DNA of 64,000 nucleotides. Source: Ichthyophis bannanicus (taxonomy: Eukaryota; Chordata; Amphibia; Gymnophiona; Ichthyophiidae). The first letter of the stretch is position 1. Every line of letters begins with the position of its first letter. The stretch lies in contig CM066033.1 in the NCBI GenBank assembly GCA_033557465.1, forward strand, positions 13,827,080 through 13,891,079, in the 5' to 3' direction. Of this stretch, positions 20,001 to 31,309 are shown piece by piece. Below the pieces are notes generated by a model. It was not told the DNA's origin, did no database searches, and saw nothing but the letters and a program-made list of their open reading frames with translations. A program made the position numbers and the translations under genes.

Positions 20001-21605
20001 CTATTTCGAGTGCAGTGACCCTTTCCTCCTCTTCTCACCAACCCCAGGATCCCCAGAATCCCGCTTGCAGGACAAGCCCGCGAGCTGGAGCACCTCCTCC
20101 TGGTCCACGTCGACCACCTCGAGGATCTCCTCCTCCCGCTCGACCCTGTCACCCCAGGAGGTGCTGGCGCCCCCGGGACCACCAGGCAAAGCTGTCGCGA
20201 GGGCAGACCCAGCCCCCACGGGATGAGGAGGCACAAACGGGTCAGGGGTCGGAGGAATGACCTCCTCCGTGGGGTCCACCACCTGTACTGTCCCCCCCTC
20301 CCCGGACAAAGACTGAGACAATACGACAGTGCCCACCCCCGCGGGGGAGGCCAGGGCGGCCGGGTCAGCAGGGAGCTCCTGCGAAGGCCCCGAACCCAAC
20401 TGCGGGGGTACAAACCCATCCTCCCTCACCCGTCGGGCGCCAGTATCCCCCTTGATTGGAGGACCCTGACTGCGGCGCGCCTTCGGCATCTTTGAAGGTC
20501 GCCGCTGAGGAAGAGGGGCCGCCCCCGCCGCTAACCGCTCCGAGCGCCGCACAGGAAGCCCTGCCTCCACAGGCAAGCCCTCATCTGCCTCAGCCGCATC
20601 AGCAGCCAAAAAGACAAAACGGTTGATGTCCAACACGGGCTCTGCATCCGGCAACGGGGATGTCTCCCGTTTCTTCCTTTTGGACTTGCCACCCTTGGAA
20701 GGGACCGTAGTCCATTCCTCAGGTGGCACCACCCTCAACCCACTATCCTGTCGTGATACATTAACCTCCACCACATCAACCCTCTCCTCCTTCCTACCCG
20801 AATCCCCTCCCCCTGGTGGCTCCCTCGGCTCGATGGACTCCTCTACCCTAGGGCCCTCGGACTCCTCCTGAGGGAGAGGGGCCTCCACAACCTCCTCCCG
20901 CACAGAAGCCCGAGGTGGAGTGACGGCATCCCCCCCCGGTCCATTGTGGGATGCGGAGGGGCAGCGAGCGAAGGGGTGGCCCAATTCCCCACAAAGGTTA
21001 CACCGAATAAGCAAACACCCGGCCGAGGCGTGACCCCGTCCACCACAACGGGTGCAGACCTGCTCGGGACAGTTCATGCTCAAATGGCGAAATGAGCCAC
21101 AGCGGTGACACTCGCGGGGTTGCCCGGGGTAATAGCACAAGATGCGATCCCGACCGAGGAAACCGGCCGAGGGCACGTGCTGCACCACGTTTCCCACCTC
21201 ACGCAAACGGATCCTGCCCTTCCACGACCCGTCCCACACCCCTAGGGGCCCAGCGCCCTTAACCAGGGGTGCGAGGAGCACCGCATGGCGCGACAACCAA
21301 AACTGGATGTCCTGCCCTGGGAGCGACTCATTCCTGGATAGGATGGTCACAGGTACCGTCCCCTGGCGAGAGATAGGCACAACACGAAAGTCAGCCCACC
21401 CTCCCTGCCCCCTCTGCTGCTGGTATCGGTCCCAGAAAATCTCCAGCCCCCGTCTCAACATGAAACTAACATCATACTCAATGGTGTTGTTCATGTGGAT
21501 GAAGGCATAGAGATCTCCCGGGAGAAACCCCAGCCCAAGGACCATCCTCAAGACCTGTTCCCTGGCTGGAGGGGGCCCCTCCCCAGCCCACCGGATCTGC
21601 GCCAC
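20001..21605 (-). CDS. Tx1 LINE ORF1: RNA-binding gag-like protein
   Basis: An open frame of 534 codons. Three zinc knuckles of the form C-x2-C-x4-H-x4-C lie in a row (residues about 165-220: CHRCGSFRHLSMNC, CTRCGGRGHASAGC, CNLCGELGHPFARC). They follow a domain beginning AQIRWAGEGPPPAREQVLRM. A long acidic and proline-rich tail ends at 20001. The frame probably starts further upstream, because 22593-21670 carries HPRTFAEALRG, a likely N-terminal gag motif, in another frame. A shift near 21690 would join them. The product should coat element RNA. Confidence 0.85.
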   Translation of the reverse strand: MAQIRWAGEGPPPAREQVLRMVLGLGFLPGDLYAFIHMNNTIEYDVSFMLRRGLEIFWDRYQQQRGQGGWADFRVVPISRQGTVPVTILSRNESLPGQDIQFWLSRHAVLLAPLVKGAGPLGVWDGSWKGRIRLREVGNVVQHVPSAGFLGRDRILCYYPGQPRECHRCGSFRHLSMNCPEQVCTRCGGRGHASAGCLLIRCNLCGELGHPFARCPSASHNGPGGDAVTPPRASVREEVVEAPLPQEESEGPRVEESIEPREPPGGGDSGRKEERVDVVEVNVSRQDSGLRVVPPEEWTTVPSKGGKSKRKKRETSPLPDAEPVLDINRFVFLAADAAEADEGLPVEAGLPVRRSERLAAGAAPLPQRRPSKMPKARRSQGPPIKGDTGARRVREDGFVPPQLGSGPSQELPADPAALASPAGVGTVVLSQSLSGEGGTVQVVDPTEEVIPPTPDPFVPPHPVGAGSALATALPGGPGGASTSWGDRVEREEEILEVVDVDQEEVLQLAGLSCKRDSGDPGVGEKRRKGSLHSK

Positions 21606-21669
21606 GTTGCGTCGTCTGACCTCACCCCCGACCCCGCGGGAACCTCCCCCACCTCCTCCTCCTCCCCTC

Positions 21670-22593
21670 CTACGGGACCATTCCCCTGGGAACCCCCCCT
21701 CCCCCCAGCCCCACCCGATGTCCCTGGAGTGGTGCCCGACCCCTTAGAGCCTCCGCAAAGGTACGAGGGTGGGGAGCCGACCTCCCGGCTCCCAACCCCT
21801 GCCCTTCTTGATCTTCCCCTACTGCCACCCGCGGGGGATCCTGCTGCTGGTCTGCAGGATCCACAATCTCCGCACATGGGATGACCTGAGAACTGGGCCA
21901 GGTCAGTTCTGCCAACACTGAATCAGGGATGCTATCCCCCCCAGATCCCTGGGTGCCACCGAGAACCCCCGGATCGCCCCCTGCTGCCACCTCCAGCTGC
22001 CGAAAGGCAGTAAAAGGCCCGGGAGGGCCTGTCGGGGTTTCCAAGGCTAATTGAAGGGCATCACGGACCTGGTTCTCAGTGACACCCAGGCGACCGGAAA
22101 GCTCCCTCACCCCTCCGCCCGTGATCCTGACCCAGCGCAAGGCTCCTGGGTCTCGGCCACCACTACCGGGGACGGACCCCGCTCCCCTTCCCTTCCCTGG
22201 ATTCAGGTGGACCACCGCCCCCTCGAACCCCACGGAGAACAAGGCCTTTCCCTCGTCAGGACCAACCACTCCCTCCTTCCCCCCTACAGAACCAGTCATC
22301 CGCTCCCCCCCTTCCTCCATCGGACCCTCCTGTAGCCCATCATCCGCTACCCCCTGTACGGCTACCGACAACAAGGCAGGACCATCCCGGGACAGTAGGG
22401 CAGGTTCCCCAAAACTAAATCCCCCAAACCTCCACCCCCCCTGCCCCCCGTCACTCCCAGATCCTACCTTATTGTCGGTGCCAGACGTGGCACAGGGGTC
22501 CAGAAATCTCATGGCCGGCAGCCAGGGCTCCAGCAGCGAGGGCGGACGCCCCCCTGCGAGCCAGGTCTCCTCGGCCGCAATAACAGACAACAA
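21670..22593 (-). pseudogene. Probable N-terminal part of Tx1 ORF1 (frameshifted)
   Basis: An open frame of about 300 codons, rich in Gly, Pro and acidic residues, with ELSGRLGVTENQVRDALQLA and near its end HPRTFAEALRG. It stops at 21670, just upstream of the zinc-knuckle frame. I read it as the first part of ORF1 displaced by an indel in the GGA-rich stretch at 21640-21700. It could also be a separate small ORF. I recognise no named domain. Confidence 0.5.
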
Positions 22594-23135
22594 AGGCAGC
22601 TGCGCATCCCGCTCCTCTACCCCCGGCCGCTATTGACAGCTGACTAGCACTTTTCTTCCCCCTCTCCCCCCCGGGGACTGCAGAAAAGAAAGAGCAGCCC
22701 CCATCCTGCCCCTGTCTCCTCCTTCCAGCACCCCTCAGGCCCCCGTCCGCCACCGAAGAACGTACTGGGCGAGTGCCCGGTAGCTTTCTAGGGGCCGGGA
22801 GGGCAGCCACAATAGGGGAGTCCTGCCCACCAGCCATCCCCCTACCAAAACCCCTTCCCAGTAACCTGGACAGGCATCGTAGCTGAAGGAAGCAGGATTC
22901 CTATTACAGGTGGAGAAATCCGCCACCCGTGGATCCTCAAGTGGCACAGCAGAATCAAACGGCTGAGGCCAACCAGTCTTTCGCCGCCGGGGATCCCGTG
23001 CAGAAAACCCCTCAGAGCCGGAAACATCCAAAGACAGTGGATCAGCAGTATGCTGAAAAGGAAACCGCCGAATACTGCTGCCTCTCTACAACACCCCCTC
23101 CAATCGAGGGGCATTAAAAGAAGCTCCCTCTGTGC

Positions 23136-23950
23136 TTAAAGAGTGCCGTCGAAATCCCGCAGCAAATCAGAAGATGGGGAAGGTCGTTCTGCAGACTTCC
23201 TGGGTTTCCCGGAAGCGTCAGTACCCATTACTCGGCGGCCATCTTGTGATTGTAATCTGGCTGGGGGAAGTCCTCCAGGCAGCTCCTGCAACGACCTCAC
23301 TTCCTTAGTGACGTCATCAGAAAGACCCCGGCGGCCATCTTGGATGGTCCCTTCAGTGTTACACGACTGTTGGTGAGCCACCAGGATCAATGGAGCACCC
23401 TGGGGACGTGCAGGAACAATCTGGGCAGACAGCATTTCGGAGGGAGGAACCAGCGCATTCACAACATCACAACCATCACCCTGCTGCAGGTAAGACACAG
23501 GACATCCAGGAAATGCTTTAGAAGAGGAAGGCAGGGAACGGGTGGTAGACTTCCCAGGAACTAGAATGGGAGAGGGCATACTTCTAGAGGAGGATGGACC
23601 CCCCTGCTGACCCACCCCCGGGGGCCTCCCCTGGACTGCAGGTATCTTCCAACGATTATAATTCTGGTAAACTTCGGCAAGGGACCCACAACCCTGGTTC
23701 TGATAGTACGCAATCTCCAAGCACTTGGCCTTCAGGGCCCGCTTTACCCCCTTCCGATAGGTAGCATAGGCCACCCATTCCTCCCCGGGAATGGTGGCCT
23801 GCAGGCTCTCCAGGTGGGAGAGCCGGGCTTGCAGCTGGGCCGCCTCCTCCTGGAGACCCCGAAGCCGTCGCACTGCCGCCACGATGTTATCAGGGGCCCT
23901 AGCTGACTGCTGGTAGGAGGGCAGGCCCGACCCCCCGTCCTCATCCTCAC
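23136..23950 (-). CDS. Upstream ORF of the Tx1 LINE with predicted coiled coil
   Basis: The frame is open from about 23980. The printed start at 23882 is only the first GTG. It encodes an acidic Ser-rich lead (EASTSSSEDED), then a heptad-like stretch (VRRLRGLQEEAAQLQARLSHLESLQ), then YATYRKGVKRALKAKCLEIAYYQNQGCGSL, then a low-complexity tail to 23136. A further segment, MSGPGPPPAREAQAQRP, begins at 24309 in another frame. Function is unknown. Position suggests a third ORF or the true start of a long, now frameshifted ORF1. Confidence 0.5.
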
Positions 23951-24395
23951 TGGAGGAGGTAGAGGCCTCCTCCAGGACCCGAGTGGAGGGGGGAACCTGC
24001 CTCCTCCAGTACTATACTCCACCGTCCTCCAGGGACTCCCCAGGGCCTCACCCAGCACCCACCCACCCACCACACCCACCCACGGGAGGAGACAGGAGCC
24101 TCCTCCCTGGGGTAGCGGGCCCAAACCTCCATACCTGTGGGTCCCTCCTTCCTGACCAGGTGCAGTCCTACCTGGGGAGTCCCCTCCTGGGGCTCCAGCT
24201 GTTCCAGGCTGCCAGTTTCTCCATCCACTGTCCGAGTAGGAGGCCCACCAGGCTTGGCAGGCCTCTGGGCCTGGGCCTCCCTTGCTGGAGGTGGCCCAGG
24301 GCCCGACATCCAGGCACAGGCAGAAAAAGGAACTGCTCCCTAGCAGGAGCTCTCCAGAACAGGTCCTCTCACCACGACAGCCAAACAGGAAGTGG

Positions 24396-24431
24396 GCGGA
24401 GTTGCCACTCGTGGGGCTGCAGAATCCTGCT
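24396..24431 (-). pseudogene. DIRS C RNase H sliver between Tx1 and L2 insertions
   Basis: The minus strand reads LSRILQPHEWQL, which bridges LADRLNS at 24976 and HPLVVQQIF at 15668. Only about 36 bases of DIRS survive between two insertions. Confidence 0.75.
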
Positions 24432-24975
24432 CAATTTATTTATTTATTTATTTTTATTTCTTATATACCGCACTCTCAGTCAGCGCGGTTTACAAATGAA
24501 CAAAATAAACACAATGGTACAATCAGCATTGGTTTTTTACATAGAACAGGGTATAAAAACTAGGCGGTAAAACAGGGTTAACTATATACAAAGAACGTGG
24601 ATGTGAATAGGGTTAAACTATGTACATGTCACTTTTTGGATAACTATATGGTATAGGTCACAGATAAGATTACAAAGAGGTAAAAGATATAAATATAGTA
24701 TGGATGTAGAGGGCAAGTAAGGATCTGCAGGATTATCCATTTTCTACCGGGGTTAAATGTGAAAGATCAGTATGAATGCAATGATCATTTGGGGTTGCTT
24801 CAGGGTAATATAGAAGGAACAGATGATGTTTTAAGGACTTTCTGAATGTAGTGAGACTAGTGATGGATCTGATTTCGGGTGGGAGGGCATTCCAGGCCCT
24901 AGGTGCAAACAGTGAGAAGGCTCTGGAAGCTGTTGTTTTGGAGCATTTGGTAAGGATTTTTGGAAGGTTGATGGA
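24432..24975 (-). mobile_element. L2-clade LINE 3' fragment
   Basis: A 5'-truncated insertion on the minus strand. It codes for the tail of an L2 RT (FSLFAPRAWNALPPEIRSITSLTTFRKSLKHHLFLL, read in two parts), followed by a 3' UTR with the TATACCGCACTC...GCGCGG hairpin module and an AAATAAATAAATAA tail at 24432-24450. Flanking GCTCAAT (about 24428) and GTTCAAT (about 24976) look like a target-site duplication with one mismatch inside DIRS C. Confidence 0.82.
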
Positions 24976-26123
24976 GTTCAATCTGTCCGCCAGGTAGTTT
25001 TCCTGGCCAGGGAGATAGACTGCCCTGAGGAGCATGTGGTGCTGCAAGGCAAAGGAACAAAGGTTCTGGGCCTCTCGACAAAGGAGCTGGGAACCCGTCC
25101 CGCCCTGTTTGTTCACATAAAACATGGCGACCTGGTTGTCGGTCTGGATCAGAACAGACTGATGTGCCAGGGAAGTAAGAAAGGCTTTGAGAGCCAAGCG
25201 GATAGCTCTGAGTTCCAGTAGATTGATCTGCTGGGCCGCCTCCCAAGGAGACCAGAGGCCCTGGGTGCACTTGTCTAGACAATGAGCTCCCCAGCCCTGT
25301 AGAGAGGCATCGGTGGTTAGCACCACCGAGTATCCAGGCATCTGAAAGGGTATCCCCCTCAGTAGGTTGGGTGGATGGAGCCACCAGCTGAGGGAGGTCA
25401 TGAAGGGTTTGGACAGCTGGATCCTGTCCTTGAGGCTGCCTGAGGCCTGTGACCACTCAGTCCGAAGGCACCACTGCGCAGGACGCATGTGGAGCCTGGC
25501 ATTGGGAGTTACTTGCACAGTCGATGCCATGTGGCCTAGAAGCCTCAGGCAGAGTCTGGCGGAGACCTGTGACCTGCTTAGAAACTGGTTGGCTAAGTCC
25601 ATCAGCCGCTGTGCTCTGCCTACTGGTAAGAATGCTGTGGCCAGCTGAGAATCCAACCTGGCTCCGATGAACTCTAAGTTCTGGGAGGGGAGCAAATTGG
25701 ACTTTGCGAAGTTTATGACAAATCCTACTTTTTTGGAGCAGAGCAACGGTCCTGAGGGTAGCTTGTCGAGCCTCCTGGCAAGGTCTGACCTCTTATGAGC
25801 CAGTCGTCCAGGTAGGGAAAGACAAAGATGCCCTGATTTCTCAGGTAGGCCGCAACCTCTGCCAGGCACTTGGTAAAGACTCTGGGAGCGGAGGTTAGGC
25901 CAAAAGGCAGTACTCTGTACTGATAATGGTTTCCTCCCACAATGAACCTGGGGTACTTTCTGTGGTCTGGATGAATGAGGATGTGAGTGTAAGCATCCTT
26001 TAGATCTAAGGAGCATAGCCAATCTCCCTGCTGGAGGTAGGGCAGAAGACTTCCAAGAGTAAGCATCTTGAACTTTTCTTTCTCCAGGAATTTATTTAGG
26101 TTCTGGAGATCTAGAATGGGTCG
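24976..26123 (-). pseudogene. DIRS copy C reverse transcriptase-RNase H, main part
   Basis: The minus strand reads PILDLQNLNKFLEKEKFKM, LDLKDAYTHILIHPDHR, LPFGLTSAPRVF, and active site PYLDDWLIR (25800). A frameshift near 25770 follows. RNase H then carries LTTDASLQGWGAH, LLELRAIRLAL, QTDNQVAMFYVNKQGG and GQENYLADRLNS. It is cut at 26123 by the ERV and at 24976 by the L2 fragment. The frame 24733-26022 runs straight from RNase H into the L2 RT tail. Confidence 0.87.
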
Positions 26124-26667
26124 TGTAGGGAAATCTGACTTAAAGTCTGCCTTGGGTCTGCTTATATATGTATATATTGGCTTTATATGACTGAACTCTT
26201 GCCTGGTGAAACTACACAGGAGGATGGATGGCACAGAAGACAAGAAGACAGACAAGAAGACAATAGCTATGAGAGTATATGCTTGCCATAAGAATATGGA
26301 TGCGGCCTGTTATGGAGAATTCTGGGTAACCATATTCTGGATAGGAGTGTGCAGAATATTGGGCCTAACAAGAAAGTACAGGTCAAGCAAAGAATTCAAA
26401 CTGATGAGCACAGCATAATCTCTGCCTGATTTCAAATAGTGCCAAGAAGAAGGAAAAATACAGGAAGGGTCAAAGGTCACAGAACATGCATAGTAATTAG
26501 ACCTAAAAGCATTTCCAGATGTATAGAGGTCATAGGCCATGTATAAATAAGCAGGTCTAAGTGCAGGTACAAATGTACAAATGTAAATAGATTCTCCCCT
26601 GGGAAAAGTGACACCTAAGTAGTGATAATGGATTCACTGAGGCTAATGTAGAGCAAACATTTGAGAT

Positions 26668-26675
26668 GTATATAA
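26668..26675 (+). promoter_or_regulatory. Candidate TATA box in ERV 5' LTR
   Basis: TATATAAG lies about 130 bases upstream of the AATAAA signal, a usual U3/R spacing. A second candidate, TATAAATA, is at 26542-26549. Confidence 0.5.
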
Positions 26676-26801
26676 GGTGGTTATTTTGGAGGAAGGGTGG
26701 GCAGTATTTTCTTCCCTTTCACAGAGAAGGAAGTACTGTCTCCCATTTTCTATAGACGGGCTTTTGCTGTTCTGTATGACACTGCTATTTTGTTATGCTG
26801 A

Positions 26802-26807
26802 AATAAA
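26802..26807 (+). terminator. Poly(A) signal in ERV 5' LTR
   Basis: AATAAA in the R/U5 part. The equivalent in the 3' LTR is at 35792-35797 and would end the viral transcript. Confidence 0.65.
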
Positions 26808-26891
26808 AGTTCTTATAGCAACTGCCGTCTAAGTAATTCTTTGATTGGTGATATTTGGGCAACCGTTGTGGGAACCAGAAGCTACAATAAT

Positions 26892-26909
26892 TGGTGCCGA
26901 ACACCCTCT
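26892..26909 (+). other. ERV primer-binding site
   Basis: It begins TGGTGCCGAACACC, so it starts with the TGG complementary to a tRNA CCA end. The first eight bases fit a tRNA-His-type site as I recall it, and later bases do not. It lies five bases after CTACA at the end of the 5' LTR. Confidence 0.6.
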
Positions 26910-27655
26910 AAATTTTTTTCCCTTCCAAATTGCCCAAGGACTCCTCTGACTGCAGTTTTACTTGTCAGAGGGACTACCTCCTGTTTTTCACAGTAAAATA
27001 AAAAAACAGGGGTTGAGAATACCTTAAGAGGATTCCTTCTGCTGGTACAGAAGATGAGAATACCGCTCTGAGTGACGTCGAGAGAGATTTTGATACCCTA
27101 GGACGACTCCAGTGGGTGAGTTTTGTTTTTCCTGTCTACAAACAAAGACGGAAGATTTACCCAGGTTCAATTGGTGGGTGAGTACCAAATTTACACATAT
27201 GCATATGTATTTTATGTGTTTCATGTTTTGTTATGTAGCAAATTGTTAGATTGTCTTTGCATTTAATTGTAATGGTAGGGAAAGAAAGTTTGAAAGTTTT
27301 GCCCAGACATTAGGTCTCTGTCTTTCCAGGATTGATTGATGTACGCTTGAGACTGTACATATCATTGATATGAAGCGAATGTGTGTCTTTATCCACGTTT
27401 TCATACCTCCGCGAGGAGATTGGCTGGATTTAGATGAAGCATAAGCATTGTAAGTGTGTATAAATCCTGGATTTTTTAATTTCGCTCCTCTGTTAATTAC
27501 GAGGTTTGGATTGCTACCTAAAAGCGAAATTGCGCACGCCTCTGTATATAAGGAGGTTCAATTTGCTATGGTAAAAGGCGACGTTAATTGCCCCTGTCCC
27601 TGAACAGTGAAAACACCAGGTCTACATAGCCTATAGAGAAGGGACAGCTAGGGAA
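26910..27655 (+). other. ERV leader region
   Basis: A non-coding leader between the primer-binding site and the gag ATG. Two GTGAGT candidate splice donors occur at 27116 and 27178, either of which could feed a spliced env message. Confidence 0.5.
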
Positions 27656-29827
27656 ATGTTTAAAAGAAAATCTAAACAGGAAGAAAATACTGAGAAAGGA
27701 ACTGAGCCCGGTCCTAATCCCATAGATAGCCTTGTTAAACAGAACCCCCTATTGGAGGCTTCAATAAAAAATTGTTCTAAACAATGGGAAAAATGGACGA
27801 AAAAAACACCCTCTCTTGCCTGGCCAGCAGGGGGGTCGTTTGATCCGCTCATTTTGACCAAAATTAGGGATCATATTTTATTTAACAAATGTGGCAAAGC
27901 CCAATTGGAACATTTGCGACATATTTCCCTGTGGATGCAAGCTGGTCCAGAGCTTTCGCCATCTGCCCCTGTGCCCCCACCTTCTTATTGGGCAGCCGAA
28001 AGTAAAGCTATGGCAGCCATAGGCTATTCCGACCCTGTTTTCCAGCCCAAGTCAGAACCGACTTCTCACCCAGCAGCCTCTATACCCCCAGAACAGGTCC
28101 TGCATAAACTCTTGGACACTGAGGGAGCTTGGGCAAAGATTGAGGGTCATGTTAACTTAAAAGCCACCCCTGCTCCAGATCCCAGTGCATATGCTGAGGC
28201 ACAGGCAAGATTAGAAGAGTTGAAACAGCAATTAACAGCAGAACATGAAGATTAGAAAGTCAGGCTCAAGCTTTAAAGCAATCTGAGGGAAAAATTACTG
28301 AGAATCTTAGAAGATGGGAGTTAGACCTGACAGATAGGGAAAAACGTCTTAAGACGCTTATAGAAGAGGAAGAAGAGGAGAAGGTAGAGGAGGAAGTAGA
28401 TGACGAAAAGACAAAAAGTGCACTTACAGTGATTTGTGGAGTTGTAAAAGGTGGTAAAGCTCTTCGAGCTCCACAACCCTGTATCCTTACTTTTATTACA
28501 GAGCAGGAGGATGGCAATGGTTATTATGTTTACGATGGTCCTCCAACATGTACGGTTGGACAAGAGCCAACCAGCCTCAGATGTTACAGTGGCCCCCTAA
28601 TGGATCACTAGAAACTGTACACCTTAACACCGCCCGACTCTGCATTCGCGGAGGAGCAGGAGACCCTAACTGGGATTCTGCCTATATGGAGGCAGGTCTG
28701 AGGGTTTGGGAGAAGTATGAGAATCAGGACGCTAATAAACAGCTTCTGTTTCCAGTAATCTATACAAATGAAGGCAAATCTAAATATATCCCATGGAGTT
28801 TTACTGATATGACTAATATAGCCAGTAGTCTCCCTCCACTTAGTAGAGGAGGAGAGACATGGATTCAAAAATTTGAAAGAATTACGGCTGGATATCATTT
28901 GGCTTTGGGAGATATCAAAGCTTTATTGGCCAAAATTCTGGGAAATAGTGCGACAAATCAAGTGTTCGCCAATGCCGATTTAGGCCAGGTGAAGGTCACA
29001 GTTAACATGATGGTTCTTCCTTCAACGAGTTTCGTCCTCGTATTTGGGACTCCCTCAGGGAGATGTACCCTACTCAGCGCAGTTTGGCTCCTCTCACTAC
29101 TATGAGATTCCAAATAGGTGAGGATATCAGTGCATACCTTGTACGATTTCAAGATTTATGGGAAGCACAAATGGGGGTACCATACGATGATGTTTGTATG
29201 AGACCTGTATTTTTCCAGACTTTGTGTAATACATTACCCCCATCCGTAACTGCAAAATTAAAGTCTATAGTAGCCTTGGAGTCTGAGCCATGGCCTAAAC
29301 AACAGGCCCATATTTTGCATTATATTCGATCTTTAGAGGAGGACACTTTGAAACCTGAGAAGGATTTGAAACAGGCCCAAGCACGCTTGTTACACCTTCA
29401 ACTTAAAGGGTTACAAGAAATTAAAGATCCCCAATCCACCACCAAATTACATCTTGATAAATCTAATAATGAACTTATTAGACAACTAAAACAAAAAATT
29501 AGGGAACAGCAGGAGAAAATTGATGACATGGAATATTTGGATCCTTATGAGGATGATGTTCCAGACCCATGTGATGAGTTATGGGATAGAGATAAGGAGC
29601 GCATTTACTATAACGGAGCCCAACGACCCCGTTATCCTCAGCCACAGCGTCGAGGTCCCTCTTACCAACAAAATAACCGCACTCCTGCCCCACAGTGTTG
29701 GAACTGTGGTGGTTACGGTCATTTTCAGCGCTCATGCCGTGCTCAGCGCAGAAATGAGAACTTTGATAGGAGGCGTTTTCCCTTGTGGACACCTCCCCGG
29801 AATTCTGGACCCCCACCCCAACAATGA
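27656..29827 (+). pseudogene. gag: ERV gag (frameshifted)
   Basis: The start at 27656 gives MFKRKSKQEENTEKG, with no Gly at position 2 for myristoylation. The matrix-like part ends at a TAG near 28253. The following Glu-rich stretch continues in another frame to 28611. Capsid sequence (PWSFTDMTNIASSLPPLSRGGETW) lies at 28548-29000, and a further shift leads to 29063-29827. That last part has a capsid tail, a Lys/Glu-rich helix and one C-x2-C-x4-H-x4-C knuckle (CWNCGGYGHFQRSC) near 29696-29737. At least three indels are needed to connect the parts, so this copy cannot make whole Gag. Confidence 0.85.
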
Positions 29828-31309
29828 CTGGGAATCTATATCTTACAGGCGAGGCTCACATATCAGGAACCTCTGATCACAGTATATCTTAATGATGAGC
29901 CCACAGAAATGTTACTTGATACAGGAGCCACGTCCTCTGTATTAACTGCTTTACCACAGAGATGCCAGCTTAGTAGAAAGAAAATGACTACCACTGGTTT
30001 TGATGGTAGACCCCTTACATCTTACCTAACTACACCCATTTGTTTAAGAATAGGAGATCAGCAGATTTCTCATTCTTTTCTGTTTGCCCCATATTGCCCA
30101 GTAAATTTGATGGGTAGGGACTTACTGGTGAAATTACAGGTTGAATTCACCTATGGTCCGCAGGGAGAAAAAGGCCCTGAGCGGTCACTGCTACTCAGCC
30201 CTTATGGCCGAGTTAAATCACATCTGCCTGTAACCATTCGTATTAAGCCTGGCTGTAAACCACCAAAGATTCCGCAGTATCCCCTCCAACCGGAGGCCCT
30301 GCAGGGATCTCGCCAGGAGATTCAGGAGCTGTTACAGCATGGAATTATTGAACTCAGTAATTCCCCATATAACACCCCACTATTCCCTGTGAAAAAGCCT
30401 AATGGGAAGTGGAGAATAGTTCATGACTTACGTGCACTTAACAGTGTTATTGAACCACAGTTTCCAGTAGTCTCAAACCCTGCCACATTGCTGACAACGA
30501 CTACTCTGTACAAATATCATACTGTTCTGGACCTTTCCCATGCCTTTTTTGGGATAGAAGTTGAATCCACATCCCGGCAGTTTCTGGCATTTATTTTTGA
30601 GGGTCAGCATTATCAGTGGACCAGGTTACCCCAAGGATATGTGGAAAGTCCTTCTATATTCTCTCAAGCACTAGTTGCTGATTTGCAATCATTCAGGGCA
30701 GAGCTGCCCAGCAATGTGTCTTTGTTACAGTATGTAGATGACTTACTGCTTTCCACAGCTGAGGCTGCAACAAATCTGGCCCTCACAGATAAACTTGTTT
30801 GTTATCTTTTGGAAAGTGGATACCAGATTAACATGGCCAAGGCACAGATCTGCCAAACTGAAGTCACTTTTCTGGGTTTCCTAGTAGGAGATGGAATGCT
30901 GTCTCTGACAGAGAAAACTAAACAACACTGCTTGCAATTACAGATGCCTACCACTGTAAAGCAATTGCGATCTCTGCTCGGCATGATAAATTTCTGCCGG
31001 AATTGGATCCCGGGTCATAGTCAGCGCACACATCCCTTTCGCAAATATTTAAAAGGGGGGGCTAAGGGGTCGACTGTTATCAGCCTGTCAGCTCCTGACC
31101 AGATTTTGCTTCAATCTCTTTTGACTGATGTCTCGTACACACCAAGTATTTGTCTTCCTGACTATTCAAAGGAGATGTTTCTCATTAGCTTTCACGGACA
31201 TCACACGTGGGCAGCTGTGATTTATCAGGATGATGGTAAAATTGTGTCCTACTTGTCAGGATCTTTTTCTGTTACAGAAATAGTTTTGCTGATGTTGAGA
31301 GAGGGTTAG
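29828..31309 (+). pseudogene. pol: ERV pro-pol, protease and reverse transcriptase part
   Basis: It is in the same frame as the end of gag, separated only by the TGA at 29825-29827, with no stop from there to 31309. This is the readthrough layout of gammaretroviruses. The protease has LLDTGATSSVL near 29909. RT has LRALNSVI, LDLSHAFFGIEV, LPQGYVESPSIF and active site YVDD in LLQYVDDLLLS (about 30728). The frame is lost near 31275. The close fit of the LPQG...YVDDLLL block to murine-leukaemia-type RT supports the gamma-like call. Confidence 0.88.

Larger units (their letters stand above)
15668..24395 (-). mobile_element. Tx1-clade non-LTR retrotransposon, apparently near full length
   Basis: An 8.7-kb LINE on the minus strand. 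It has a long 5' region with one or more upstream frames (24310-21670), ORF1 with three zinc knuckles, an ORF2 of 1131 codons, and a 930-bp G-rich 3' UTR ending near 15668 with AATAAA. Tx1 assignment rests on the C-terminal CCHC motif, the YADD RT and the multi-knuckle ORF1. It sits inside DIRS C RNase H. At most 2-3 bases could be duplicated at the target. G+C content is much higher than in the neighbours. Confidence 0.82.
26124..26886 (+). repeat. ERV 5' LTR
   Basis: It starts TGTAGGGAAATC and, if it reaches CTACA at 26882-26886, has 5-bp inverted ends (TGTAG/CTACA) four or five bases before the primer-binding site. Similarity to the 3' LTR ends earlier, at about 26864. Confidence 0.8.

Noticed and set aside
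30802..30984. Small minus-strand frame inside ERV pol
   Set aside because: It is an antisense frame with no supporting motif.
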